Shown here: piece by piece, positions 25,365 to 34,636 of the stretch
Layout of the letters: every line of letters begins with the position of its first letter
Numbering within the stretch: position 1 is the first letter of the stretch
NCBI GenBank assembly: GCA_964501185.1
Contig: CAZCRT010000022.1
Location: 1 to 41,734 of the forward strand
From: BS150m-G50 sp964501185 [NCBI: uncultured Bacteroidia bacterium]
GTDB lineage: Bacteria > CAIWAD01 > BS150m-G50
Direction of reading: 5' to 3'
Length of the DNA: 41,734 nt
Notes under the pieces: generated by a model
Database searches by the model: none
What the model saw: only the letters and a program-made list of their open reading frames with translations
What the model was told of the DNA's origin: nothing
Translations under genes and position numbers: made by a program

Positions 25365-27836
25365 ATGACCTCTACTTTCATTCATCATCGTGTGATCGCC
25401 TGGCTGACACTTTTGCTGATATGCCTGGCAGGAGGGTACTTCCCGGTTCTTCCGGAGTTTGCGCAAACCGTTGCACTGATGATTGCAGCAGTACTGTTAC
25501 TGATGCTGGATCCCGCACCGCTGCGTCACTGGCTTCCATCTGCGTTGACGCTTCTGCTCTGGGTGGCGGTTCTGATGACGCCTCCACTTTTCCGCCTGCT
25601 GCCGTTGACACTGGTCCTGCTGGTAATGCGTGCTGAGCAACCTGATCAGAAGCTCCGGCAGCAGCAAAGGGCTCTGGTTACAACAGCATTTCTGGCAGCC
25701 CTGATCTCACCTTTGTTTCATACAGCTCAATTGCGCTGGTTCTGGCAACCGGTGGAGACAGTACTTAACCGGCTCCTGTCCCTGCTGCTTCCGGGTGTCT
25801 ACGATGTAAGCGCTTCCATTGTTGCTTTTCCACTCCTGCTTCTGTTTGTCATCTGGTGGTTAAACGGAAGCGGTGCGCGCAGAGGACTGAGAACGATAAC
25901 AGGTGTACTGACTGTCACTATCATCTATCTGGTAGCACTGGTTGTTTATCTGGCAACAATGCCGGAGACAGCGCGTGGTATTACTCCCTGGTTTCCTTTT
26001 GTACTGTTTCTGATACTGGCTCTTCTCTGCACACCGGTGTACCAGGGGCAATCGCAGGGAGAGGAAAAAGGTTCCGGAAAGTACAACCTGTTGCTGCTGG
26101 CACCACTGCTGGGCGCAGCAGCACTGATCTGGTTCAACTGGACACCCCACGCGATCGACATCAGGGATGTCAGGATTGCAGTACGGGAAGAGGGGGACTG
26201 GGCACGCATTTCTACCCGTTTCGGTGAGGAGCATGGGCCCCGCCTGGGTGCGTTGCTGGATCTTGCCCGGAATTTCGGTGCTACTGTTGATATCCTGCCC
26301 GATTCCGCATTGGTGGATCTCAGCGGGTATGACCTGCTGTTTCTCTTTCATCCTGTAACCCGTCTGGACAGCAGCCTGGTCAACCACTGGTACGAATTTC
26401 TGCACTCTGGTGGGGGTGTGCTGGTCGTGGGAGACCACACTAACATCAAGAACATTCAGACCGGCGTCAACAGCTTTCTCGAAGCAGGCAGCCACCTGCG
26501 TCTTCGTTTTGACTCAGCTATCTCTACCGGATTAAAGGTCAACTGGGCTGATAATCAGCTCTATCTGACCGGTCCCGGCAGTCGTGCCCTCTACAACTCA
26601 CCTGATTTCGGTATCAGCATCGGTGCTTCCGTTGAAGCGAAGCCACCCGCCTTTCCGTTGATAGAGGGGATCTATGCTTTCAGCGATCACGGTGATCCAG
26701 CGACAGCTGCCACTGGAGGTATGGGGAATTCGCACTACGACAGAGATGAGAGATTCGGAAACATTGAGCTGGTTGCGGCAGAGCGGATCGGTGCCGGCAA
26801 ACTTGTACTGATCGGTGATACTTCCGGTATGATGAGTCTCAGTATACCACACAGCTGGCGCTGGCACCTGGAACTGATCGATCGCCTGGCCGGAGATTCC
26901 CGCCACTGGGGATTCAGCCCGGTGTGGTTCAGCTGGCTGCTGATGCTGCTGGGAGGGGTAGCTGCCTGGAAAGCAGGAGATCGGCGCCAACGGCAGGTAC
27001 TGCTGCTGCTCCTCTGGTTGTTCTTCTGGCAGGGCTTCAACATGACCGAACCCCGGATACTGCCACCTGCACAACCTGAGAACATCTGCTGGATCGACAA
27101 ATCCCACAACCCCAACTGGGATATGGCTTCCCGTTACAACTGGTCAGCAGCCAAACTGCATGAGCTGCTCTATGAAAACAATCTGCAGCCGCTGCATCTC
27201 CATGATCTGGACGCCGCGCTTATCGACGGTAGCCGCTTTCTGTTGCTGAACGGGCCGACCAGCTTCTTCAGGCAGCGTGAGCGGAGAGAGCTGCAACAGT
27301 TTCTACAGGATGGCAATCATCTGATACTCGCTGCTGATGCGCGCAGAACTGCCGCCCTGGCCGGTTTGCAAAGGGAGTTGGGTTTCGGGGTACTGGACAT
27401 CCCGCTGGGTACTGCGTCTGTGGCAGTCAGTGAAGGTGATACACTTGACTGGCACTTCTATGAAGCCTGGCCTGTTACCTGTGAAGAGAAATGTGATACA
27501 TTGATCAGTGCCTGGGAGTACCCTCTGGCGTTGCGGCGTCAGGTGGGGCAGGGTATCTTTACTCTGATCGGAGATCATCGCTTTTTCTGCAAACAGTCCC
27601 TTGAGGGTGAGGAACGCAAAGGGGGACAAGCGCTGGCTGTCGGTAGCCGCTATCGTAATAAATCCTCTCCTGCTCCGGTAACCAGGCAACGTCCGGCCCG
27701 GAGTGCCTGGGAGCAGCAGCATAGCGAGCAGCTGATTCAGCGTATCGGGAGTAGCGCCAGACCATTGGCTCAGAATTATAATGCAAAACAGGAGGCAGCT
27801 CTCTGGTTGCTTGGACTGCGGGGGGTGAGACAATGA
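25365..27836 (+). CDS. Uncharacterised membrane protein with two GATase-like domains (tandem partner 1)
   Basis: From ATG 25365 the product has 823 residues. A TTG at 25281 would add 28 residues but runs through the terminator hairpin, so ATG is preferred, although no Shine-Dalgarno precedes it. Residues about 1-245 hold several hydrophobic helices. Residues about 264-510 form an alpha/beta domain of class I amidotransferase/DUF4350 type (LLFLFHPV ... SGGGVLVVGDHTNI). Helices lie at about 520-560. A second, similar domain follows (about 570-800, FLLLNGPTSFF ... FLQDGNHLILAADA). The nucleophile-elbow position reads VVGDHTN with no cysteine, so hydrolase activity is unlikely; a ligand-sensing or scaffold role is inferred. 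The four-base ATGA overlap with the next gene shows coupling. Confidence 0.75.
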   Translation: MTSTFIHHRVIAWLTLLLICLAGGYFPVLPEFAQTVALMIAAVLLLMLDPAPLRHWLPSALTLLLWVAVLMTPPLFRLLPLTLVLLVMRAEQPDQKLRQQQRALVTTAFLAALISPLFHTAQLRWFWQPVETVLNRLLSLLLPGVYDVSASIVAFPLLLLFVIWWLNGSGARRGLRTITGVLTVTIIYLVALVVYLATMPETARGITPWFPFVLFLILALLCTPVYQGQSQGEEKGSGKYNLLLLAPLLGAAALIWFNWTPHAIDIRDVRIAVREEGDWARISTRFGEEHGPRLGALLDLARNFGATVDILPDSALVDLSGYDLLFLFHPVTRLDSSLVNHWYEFLHSGGGVLVVGDHTNIKNIQTGVNSFLEAGSHLRLRFDSAISTGLKVNWADNQLYLTGPGSRALYNSPDFGISIGASVEAKPPAFPLIEGIYAFSDHGDPATAATGGMGNSHYDRDERFGNIELVAAERIGAGKLVLIGDTSGMMSLSIPHSWRWHLELIDRLAGDSRHWGFSPVWFSWLLMLLGGVAAWKAGDRRQRQVLLLLLWLFFWQGFNMTEPRILPPAQPENICWIDKSHNPNWDMASRYNWSAAKLHELLYENNLQPLHLHDLDAALIDGSRFLLLNGPTSFFRQRERRELQQFLQDGNHLILAADARRTAALAGLQRELGFGVLDIPLGTASVAVSEGDTLDWHFYEAWPVTCEEKCDTLISAWEYPLALRRQVGQGIFTLIGDHRFFCKQSLEGEERKGGQALAVGSRYRNKSSPAPVTRQRPARSAWEQQHSEQLIQRIGSSARPLAQNYNAKQEAALWLLGLRGVRQ

Positions 27837-30295
27837 AACCACGCTCTCTGCTGTTCGCTTCTTTTGCCGTTGTCGCTACCGCCCCTCTGATCTACCCGAT
27901 CTATGTCAATCCTCCACAGGTATGGCTCTGGATTCTACTCGGTATTATCATGGCTGGCTGGCAATTCCATCGTGCCGGTGTAAGCCTGTTACAGGAAGCG
28001 CCCATCTGGTTGCGCCTGCTGCAATTGCCTGCGATTCTGCTGTTGTTCCTGTTACCGGGCAGACTACTCTGGTGGCCACTGGGAGTTCTCACTGTAGGCG
28101 TTGTACTGACAGTTATCACCAATCGGGGCAGGGTGGCTGCCATCGGTGATGCCCTGTTTGCGACCGGATTACTTCTGTCAATGCTGCTGGCACTGATGCA
28201 ACCATTCGTAGTGTTGCAGGCTATGCTGACTGCCATTGACCCGATCGGCTGGCTCGCCACTATGCTTGCCGGTTCACTGACCGGCCTGACAGCTGCCTGG
28301 ATATCACCAGAGCTGTTCCTGATGTCACCGCAGGAACTGCTTGCTTTCAACGCTGCTCCGGAATGGACCGGGCTATACTATCGCTTCGGAGTGCTAATCG
28401 CCTGCTTTATTCTGCTGGGCAGTTATCGTCCACAGCGGTTTCTACTCAAAGCTGCCGGTTTCCTGTTCTTCTGTTTCGGCTGGTGGACACTGCTGTTTCT
28501 GGGGCAGGTAACCTGGATGCTGACAGTCAACTATTTCGAGCTTCCCTGGAGTCCATTGTATCACACGTTTACTTCACTTCCGCCTCTGCTGCTGGCAGGA
28601 CGTATGGTTGCTGCCAGACCTCAAACCCATTCAAGTAGCGAAGGTGATACATTTAACAGATCCAACTGGATGATTCTGATCGCACTCGCGCTGATTGCAT
28701 TCGCCCTGACTTATCAGGATCCTGGAGTGCCGGGTCAGGGCCGTGTGCTGATGGATGAGTGGCACAGTGACTGGGAATGGTCAACTGAACCTATGGACAC
28801 CCGGAGTTACGGCACCCGTACAACCTATAATTATCACGGGATGGTGGAGCTGCTGCGGCAATACTATGATGTCACTATCCATCAGGCACCTTTGACTGCG
28901 GAAACACTGACAGAGACTGATGTACTGATCCTGAAAACTCCTACCCGCCCCTACACAGATGAGGAGGTGGAACTGGTGCTGCAGTTTGTGGATGGTGGTG
29001 GTGGCCTCTATGTAATCAGCGATCATACCAATATCTTCGGAATGAGCAGTTATCTGGAACCGATTGTCGAACAGCTCGGTTTCAACTACAATTGGGACAC
29101 TGTCTTTGACATTACAACTACTGATGATCAATTCTGGGAACGGACAACCCCTCTGCCGCATCCGGTAGTCGAACATCTCGCCAGCTACCGTTATCTTACC
29201 GGTTGCTCTATTCACCCGAATAAACTGATCCCGACACCGATGGTGGGGCTGTCTGCCGGCAGCGACCTGTTGAACTACTCTACCGGCAATTTCTTCGACA
29301 ATCATCCTCCCCGCGCTGATATGAGGTTCGGGCCGATGATTCAGCTGGTTGCCCTGCGCAAGGGCAAAGGCAGGGTAGTCGGCTTTACCGATAGTACTAC
29401 TTACTCGAATTTCGCCATGTTCTGGGGTAGTCGTCTGGCACACCTGCTCGGAATTATCGACTGGCTCAACCGGCGTAATGGTTTTCCCCTGAACCTGACC
29501 AGCGGGTTACTGGGGGTGTTACTCCTGGGAGTATTAGGATGGCGTGGCCGGCTTTCGGGGCGCCTGTTGACAGTGCTGATTCTGCCTGCCTTCACCCTGG
29601 TGGCCCTTCCGGCTCGCCTGTTGCAATTGCAGGCTTATCCTCTGCCCGAGAAGCTGACACCCGGCCCCTGCGCGTTGCTCGATACCACTGTTTCGCTTGT
29701 GCATCTGCCACTGGACAACAAACTGTCCCATGAAGATCCACTCAACCTGGAAACAGCTTTCATCTGGTTGTATCGAACCGGCCTTCTGCCACAGCTGGGA
29801 GATGCCACCATCCAACCGGAAGAAAAACTGCGTGTGATTTTCAATCCTCAGGGGAATTGGGACGAAGAACGCTGTGCTACGCTCAACGGCTTTCTGAATG
29901 ATGGCGGAACTCTGCTGGTGCTGGCTATGCCGGGTTATCATGAACCTGGTATCAACCGACTGCTTGGCGAGCATGGCCTGCGTCTGAACGATGATCAGTT
30001 CAGTGATCAGGAGGTTCAGGTAACGGGCAGGGACTTTGATATCTGGGTAGATGATGCCTGCAGTGTCTCAGGTGGTGTCCCGATACACTGGTTATCGAAT
30101 AATCTTCCTGTTTCAACCATGCAGCCTGTTGGCGAGGGAGTAATCGTGGTCAGCGGCCTGGGAGCGTGCTTCAACAACAGTAATCTGGGTCGTTACGATT
30201 CGGTCCCATCGGGGCTGGCCTGGGAGTATCTGCAGCTTTATTATCAGTTACTTAACAGGGTGATACAGCTGGATGCAATCCCGACACAGGAATGA
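27833..30295 (+). CDS. Uncharacterised membrane protein with two GATase-like domains (tandem partner 2)
   Basis: An 820-residue protein with the same architecture as its upstream neighbour. N-terminal helices (about 1-290), first alpha/beta domain (about 302-545, with DVLILKTPT ... GGGGLYVISDHTNI), helices (about 556-590), second alpha/beta domain (about 605-810, with LNDGGTLLVLAMPGY). The shared G-G-G-[VL]-x-V-[IV]-[SG]-D-H-T-N-I motif shows the two are paralogues. A conserved tract, MDEWHSDWEW, opens the first domain. It starts inside the stop of the previous gene. The partners probably form a heteromeric inner-membrane complex (inference). Such domains also occur in GldG-like ABC accessory proteins, but no ABC ATPase is next to them. 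Confidence 0.75.
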   Translation: MKPRSLLFASFAVVATAPLIYPIYVNPPQVWLWILLGIIMAGWQFHRAGVSLLQEAPIWLRLLQLPAILLLFLLPGRLLWWPLGVLTVGVVLTVITNRGRVAAIGDALFATGLLLSMLLALMQPFVVLQAMLTAIDPIGWLATMLAGSLTGLTAAWISPELFLMSPQELLAFNAAPEWTGLYYRFGVLIACFILLGSYRPQRFLLKAAGFLFFCFGWWTLLFLGQVTWMLTVNYFELPWSPLYHTFTSLPPLLLAGRMVAARPQTHSSSEGDTFNRSNWMILIALALIAFALTYQDPGVPGQGRVLMDEWHSDWEWSTEPMDTRSYGTRTTYNYHGMVELLRQYYDVTIHQAPLTAETLTETDVLILKTPTRPYTDEEVELVLQFVDGGGGLYVISDHTNIFGMSSYLEPIVEQLGFNYNWDTVFDITTTDDQFWERTTPLPHPVVEHLASYRYLTGCSIHPNKLIPTPMVGLSAGSDLLNYSTGNFFDNHPPRADMRFGPMIQLVALRKGKGRVVGFTDSTTYSNFAMFWGSRLAHLLGIIDWLNRRNGFPLNLTSGLLGVLLLGVLGWRGRLSGRLLTVLILPAFTLVALPARLLQLQAYPLPEKLTPGPCALLDTTVSLVHLPLDNKLSHEDPLNLETAFIWLYRTGLLPQLGDATIQPEEKLRVIFNPQGNWDEERCATLNGFLNDGGTLLVLAMPGYHEPGINRLLGEHGLRLNDDQFSDQEVQVTGRDFDIWVDDACSVSGGVPIHWLSNNLPVSTMQPVGEGVIVVSGLGACFNNSNLGRYDSVPSGLAWEYLQLYYQLLNRVIQLDAIPTQE

Positions 30296-30346
30296 TGCCA
30301 GTCGGTGCAATACCTTTTTACGAAGGTAAAGCCATTTGAAACCCCG

Positions 30347-31186
30347 CTAAACCATCCACCGTAGATGGTCTTCAACCGGATGACGGTCCGGTGGCTCAGT
30401 TGCTGCCCGGGGATATCCCAGAGGAGTTACTGTAGCGATATAATGGTTGAGTGGTAAGCCCAGCAGCTCTTTAATCTCATCACGATCCATATCAGCTATC
30501 CAGCAACTACCCAGACCCAGTGTTTCAGCCGCAAGCATCAGGTAGGTTGCCGCGATGCAGCCATCCTGAACGAAACGGTTCGAAAGCGCAGGATCAGCAG
30601 AAACAGCCACAGCTACCGGCGCACTTCCAATAGGGCTGCTGGACTGACTCCTGACCCGGGCAAGGTTATCAATCACCTCTCTGTTGCGAATTACCGTATA
30701 CTGGCAGGGCTGCCGGTTACGGGCTGATGGTGCCCAGCGGCACAATTCCAGAGTTTGCAGGATGAGATGATCGTCCAGGGGCTGTTCGGTGAACTGACGC
30801 ACACTGCGCCGCTCTTTCAGAAGCTCGTCAGCAGTCTGTAAACCGGTAACCGGTTGCATGAAGTACTGAAACTCCAGCCTTCTCCCTTCAGGATCCCGCG
30901 CAAAAAAATGGTAGAGCCCATAACGCTCATTCTTCTGTGGCCGGTCCTCAGCCTCTGCGGCCAGTTTGTGATACATCTCATCTACCTGTTCCGGTGAAGA
31001 GCATACAAAACAGATAATACCCGATGTCTCCACATCTTCACGCTCACAGAAACCCAGTGCCAGATTCCCCTGCTGTAAGACCAGGCAATCGGCCTGTTCC
31101 AGCAGCAGGTCCAGATTCAGCTTTCCACAATAGAATCCACGCATGTGCGCCAGATTAGAAGTGTCGTAAAATACTATTCCTGACAT
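30347..31186 (-). CDS. VOC (glyoxalase-fold)-nitroreductase fusion protein
   Basis: A 279-residue protein starting at ATG 31184-31186, which follows GGAGAGC; a longer frame upstream lacks a ribosome site. Residues about 1-110 are a single VOC/glyoxalase-like unit (MSGIVFYDTSNLAHMRGFYC ... FFARDPEGRRLEFQYF). Residues about 118-279 are a nitroreductase-type FMN domain (KERRSVRQFTEQPLDD, WAPSARNRQPCQYTVI, AAETLGLGSCWIADM). The R-R-S-V-R-x-F and P-S-A-R-N-x-Q-P blocks bind FMN phosphate in this family. The substrate is unknown; NAD(P)H-linked reduction of a ligand held by the VOC domain is a guess. It lies 23 bases after ygfK and is surely co-transcribed with it. The fusion order is unusual. Confidence 0.85.
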   Translation of the reverse strand: MSGIVFYDTSNLAHMRGFYCGKLNLDLLLEQADCLVLQQGNLALGFCEREDVETSGIICFVCSSPEQVDEMYHKLAAEAEDRPQKNERYGLYHFFARDPEGRRLEFQYFMQPVTGLQTADELLKERRSVRQFTEQPLDDHLILQTLELCRWAPSARNRQPCQYTVIRNREVIDNLARVRSQSSSPIGSAPVAVAVSADPALSNRFVQDGCIAATYLMLAAETLGLGSCWIADMDRDEIKELLGLPLNHYIATVTPLGYPRAATEPPDRHPVEDHLRWMV

Positions 31187-31209
31187 ATATGCTCTCCGTT
31201 TCAATTGTC

Positions 31210-34200
31210 TCACAGGGGCAGCAGATACTCATACTCGGTCTGCAATAACTGCAGCAGGCGCAGTAACTGTTTCCCTTGAGAGTCCTGCACCAACTCTGAA
31301 ACTGCTTCTGTTATTACCGGTTCCCCATCCCGCCTGAGGGTTACCTCCAGAACCACTTTCTCCAGCCTTACCCTGAAGTATCGTTTACCTTCTTTACCAG
31401 CGCTCAATAGAAGAAATCCTGAACTTCCGGAAGCATTGAAAGCGTCAACAGAACTGAACAGAGTAGGCTTTTCCCGCCAGGGGGCACCTTCGTGCGGGCA
31501 GAATGTGACACAATTACCACACTCATTGCAGAGCGCTTCCAGGTGGAGAATCTGGAAACGGTCCTTAAACAGTCCTTCCGTATCCATATCGAGGGCAATA
31601 TTGGTACGGTTGGGACAAACATCTACGCAGCGATTACAGAGCAGGTCGCAGGCGAGACAGCGCTCTGTCTCGCGGTTACATTGACTGCCTGTAAGTGGTT
31701 GCGCAGCAGCTTCGGCGAGTTGGCCACGACGTTTGTGCAACTCCGGCAATGGTAAAGATGGGGTGCTGCCAGCCTCTAACGGGAAGGGAGCCGGTTCTAC
31801 CCCTAATTCAGCCAGTACAGCTGTTGCCACCCGTCTCCCATCAGAGATGGCCTCCACAACTGTAGCAGGACCACGACGGGCGTCACCACAGGCAAACACA
31901 CCGGCCCGGGAAGTTGCCAGGGTGTTTTCATCAACCCGGATAGTGCCCCCGGTGAGTTCAATCCCATTGGCAGTCAGTATCTCTTCATCGACAGTTTCAC
32001 CGATAGCGGAGATCAATGTATCACACTGTATCCTGACAGGGTTTTCTGCAGCAGGTTCCACACCACGGCGTCCTGTCCCCTTTGCAGCAACCAGTTGCAT
32101 CGGTTGACAGCTTAGTATTCCGGCTTTGACAGAAAGTGGTGCCACCAGTTCGCGCCATTGGATGCCATCATCAAGGGCAGCGTAATACTCCTCCCGGTCA
32201 GCCGGCATCTGTGCACTGGTGCGACGGTAAGCAATTGTTACTCCGGTTACACCGGGAAGCCGCAGGGCTGCCCGGGCACCATCCATAGCTGTATTACCGC
32301 CACCGATAACTACTACATGGCCCTGTGCCTGAGCCGGAGGCCGTCCTTCCCTGAGACTGCTCAGGAAATCAACAGCATCATATACAGGTGTTGTATCACA
32401 CTCAAGTTGCAGTGATCGTGAGCGTGTTGCTCCAATCGCCAGCAGGATATGACTGAAACCATCCTGCAGCAGATTATCGATATTGAAATCAGGTGAGCTG
32501 CCAAAAGCAAACTCAACACCAAGCCCGGTCAGAAAATCCACATCCCTGGTGACTGCCTCTTCCGGCAGGCGAAAAGTGGGGATAACATGCTGTACGACAC
32601 CTCCTGCGTTTTCACGTTGATCGAACACAGTAACCGGAACACCGGCACGCCTCAGGAAGGAAGCTGCAGCCAGTCCGGCAGGCCCGGCGCCGATGATGGC
32701 TACCGGCTTCAGGTTCAGGAGGGGTGGGGCTTCTATGTGTGACATAATTGTATCGCTGCCCGACTCTGCAGCCAGGCGTTTCACATCTCTTATGAGAAGT
32801 GGATCTTCGTAATGTTGACGGGTGCAGGCAGCCATACATTGATGATCGCAGATATGACCTGTGATATGTGGCAGGGGATTGTGCTGCAGGATCAATGCCA
32901 GTGCATCTGCAGGGCGGTTCTTCTCCATCAGTCGCAGGTAGCCCGGAACATCCTGATGAATGGGGCAGGCTTCCCGGCAGGGAGTAATGCGACAATCGAA
33001 GAGCGGAAGCTGTGTATCAAACCCGGTGTTGCTGTCAAGATGCAGTTCTTTTGCCACCAGTCGCGAACCGGTTGCTGAAAATGCCAGCGCTGCGATAGCT
33101 TCCGGATCGTTATCTTCAGGTATTCCTTCCAGTAATACCTTCTGAGCAACTCCAGCTATTTCCACCAGGCGCAGGTAACCACCGGGTTTGAGCAGATCTG
33201 TGGCTGCAGTTACCGGTTGAATACCACACCTGAGCAATGCAGCCAGATTGAGTGCGTTGGCACCTCCTGAAAAGGAGAGGGGCAGCTTGCCATTGAATTC
33301 CCCGGAAAGTTTCGCTGCGAGATTAACAGTCAGAGGATAAAGCGCTCGTCCGGAAAGATACAGCTCACCACCGGCAAGCAGTTGACGCTGATTCCTCACC
33401 GGTAGTGTGTTACTGAGTTTGACCCCGAAATTGCGTTCCTGCAGTGTGGCTTCCTCCTGTAGTCGACGGATCAGAATTTGCGCTTCATCGAAGGAGAGGT
33501 CAGCACTGAAGGTTTCCGCAGTGAGTTCCAGGTAATCGTAGCCACACTCCTCCAGCAGTTCCCTGACCCGGCTTTCACCCAGTAGCGTAGGATTCAGCTT
33601 GACGATTGTGTGCAGTTGCTTTTCACGCAGCAGGTAGCTCCCGATCGCTTCGATCTCATCTGGTGGGCAACCATGCATGGTAGAGAGTGTAACTGAGTCC
33701 GTGATACAACTGCCGGTATTCTCTACAACCTGCTTCAGATGAGAACTGTCAATTTCAGTACCCGCTGCAAATTGATCCAGCTCCTGAAGAATTGTATCAC
33801 GCAGCTGAGAAAACAGTGGGGTACTGCCGGCGTTACGCATGTTTTCGATAAAATCGTCAACACCTGAAGAGCGAATTCCGGCCAGATCATAGCCTACGCT
33901 GATATTGAAGACATAATCGGGTCGGCCGGCGCTACCCGGTTGAAGCAGTTCCTTTAACAACGGTAGCAGTAGCCAGGCCTTGGCGTATTCTTCCCAGGCC
34001 TGTACAAGCGATAACTCCGTGGACCATTCACTGTTATAACACTCATCAACCGCATCAATACAGGGCTTGGCGATTTCGAGTTGATCGAGTTTCTGTACTG
34101 TCTTCAGTTCGAAAAAGCGGCCACCACAGAGGTAGGCTGCAATAATGTTCTGTGTCAGTTGTGTGTGTGGCCCGGCAGCAGGTCCTACTGGCAGGGCACA

Positions 34201-34356
34201 GTCATTGCCGGCGTAACTCCACTGGTTGTTGCCCTGGTGAAACATGCGTGATACAGGAATACCGAAAATTGCATCATGCCGTGTGTATTCGGCTTTGATC
34301 CAGTGCAGCAGGCTGCGCAGCGGAACCGGTTGCATCTGGTCGGTAGCAATATTCAT
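31210..34356 (-). CDS. ygfK: YgfK-type putative selenate reductase, Fe-S flavoprotein
   Basis: A 1048-residue protein colinear with E. coli YgfK. N-terminal dihydroorotate-dehydrogenase-like barrel (about 1-440; CALPVGPAAGPHTQLTQN, GGRFFELKTVQ, LSTMHGCPPDEIEAI, KLNPTLLG). A GltD/DPD-like 4Fe-4S segment follows (C-x4-C-x3-C-P near 455-475 and CDHQCMAAC near 500). FAD site GAGPAGLAAA (about 550), NAD(P)H site GGGNTAMDGA (about 678). C-terminal ferredoxin-like clusters CLACDLLCNRCVDVCPN (about 898) and CNECGNCVTFCP (about 941). In E. coli the gene is implicated in selenate reduction, and in comparative genomics the family accompanies selenium-dependent molybdenum hydroxylases. No such hydroxylase or chaperone is in this window. 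It probably passes electrons from NAD(P)H to an unseen partner. AGAGGA precedes the ATG. Confidence 0.9.
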   Translation of the reverse strand: MNIATDQMQPVPLRSLLHWIKAEYTRHDAIFGIPVSRMFHQGNNQWSYAGNDCALPVGPAAGPHTQLTQNIIAAYLCGGRFFELKTVQKLDQLEIAKPCIDAVDECYNSEWSTELSLVQAWEEYAKAWLLLPLLKELLQPGSAGRPDYVFNISVGYDLAGIRSSGVDDFIENMRNAGSTPLFSQLRDTILQELDQFAAGTEIDSSHLKQVVENTGSCITDSVTLSTMHGCPPDEIEAIGSYLLREKQLHTIVKLNPTLLGESRVRELLEECGYDYLELTAETFSADLSFDEAQILIRRLQEEATLQERNFGVKLSNTLPVRNQRQLLAGGELYLSGRALYPLTVNLAAKLSGEFNGKLPLSFSGGANALNLAALLRCGIQPVTAATDLLKPGGYLRLVEIAGVAQKVLLEGIPEDNDPEAIAALAFSATGSRLVAKELHLDSNTGFDTQLPLFDCRITPCREACPIHQDVPGYLRLMEKNRPADALALILQHNPLPHITGHICDHQCMAACTRQHYEDPLLIRDVKRLAAESGSDTIMSHIEAPPLLNLKPVAIIGAGPAGLAAASFLRRAGVPVTVFDQRENAGGVVQHVIPTFRLPEEAVTRDVDFLTGLGVEFAFGSSPDFNIDNLLQDGFSHILLAIGATRSRSLQLECDTTPVYDAVDFLSSLREGRPPAQAQGHVVVIGGGNTAMDGARAALRLPGVTGVTIAYRRTSAQMPADREEYYAALDDGIQWRELVAPLSVKAGILSCQPMQLVAAKGTGRRGVEPAAENPVRIQCDTLISAIGETVDEEILTANGIELTGGTIRVDENTLATSRAGVFACGDARRGPATVVEAISDGRRVATAVLAELGVEPAPFPLEAGSTPSLPLPELHKRRGQLAEAAAQPLTGSQCNRETERCLACDLLCNRCVDVCPNRTNIALDMDTEGLFKDRFQILHLEALCNECGNCVTFCPHEGAPWREKPTLFSSVDAFNASGSSGFLLLSAGKEGKRYFRVRLEKVVLEVTLRRDGEPVITEAVSELVQDSQGKQLLRLLQLLQTEYEYLLPL

Positions 34357-34413
34357 GAAAAGTAGTCCTCTGTTTTATGATACCGGGGAGTAGAAGTGTG
34401 ACCAAAATATAGC

Positions 34414-34471
34414 ATAGTATTTCCCTAAAGGAATTGACGGTGCAGATTATCACTTTCAGGAAATACTATAA
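34414..34471. promoter_or_regulatory. Inverted repeat upstream of ygfK
   Basis: ATAGTATTTCC (34414-34424) is inverted as GGAAATACTAT (34459-34469), with 34 bases between. On the ygfK strand the distal arm reads TTATAGTATTT, 105 bases before its ATG, the same word found 90 bases before qNOR. It could be a pair of regulator sites, or a -10-like TATAGT box with its mirror. The 34357-34636 gap also holds the palindrome ATTCATGAAT (34476-34485), nearer the exonuclease gene. Confidence 0.4.
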
Positions 34472-34636
34472 AGCGATTCATGAATAACTGCTTCCAAATG
34501 ACAATTCTGTTTGAGAATCGCTACATATTACAATTGTAAACTGAATTATAGTCAGAGTCACCTGAACATGCAACTGACGCCCCTGCTCACTTGCTAATGT
34601 TGCTGACAGCAGTTATTTTTTGCTGAGGAGAACTAT

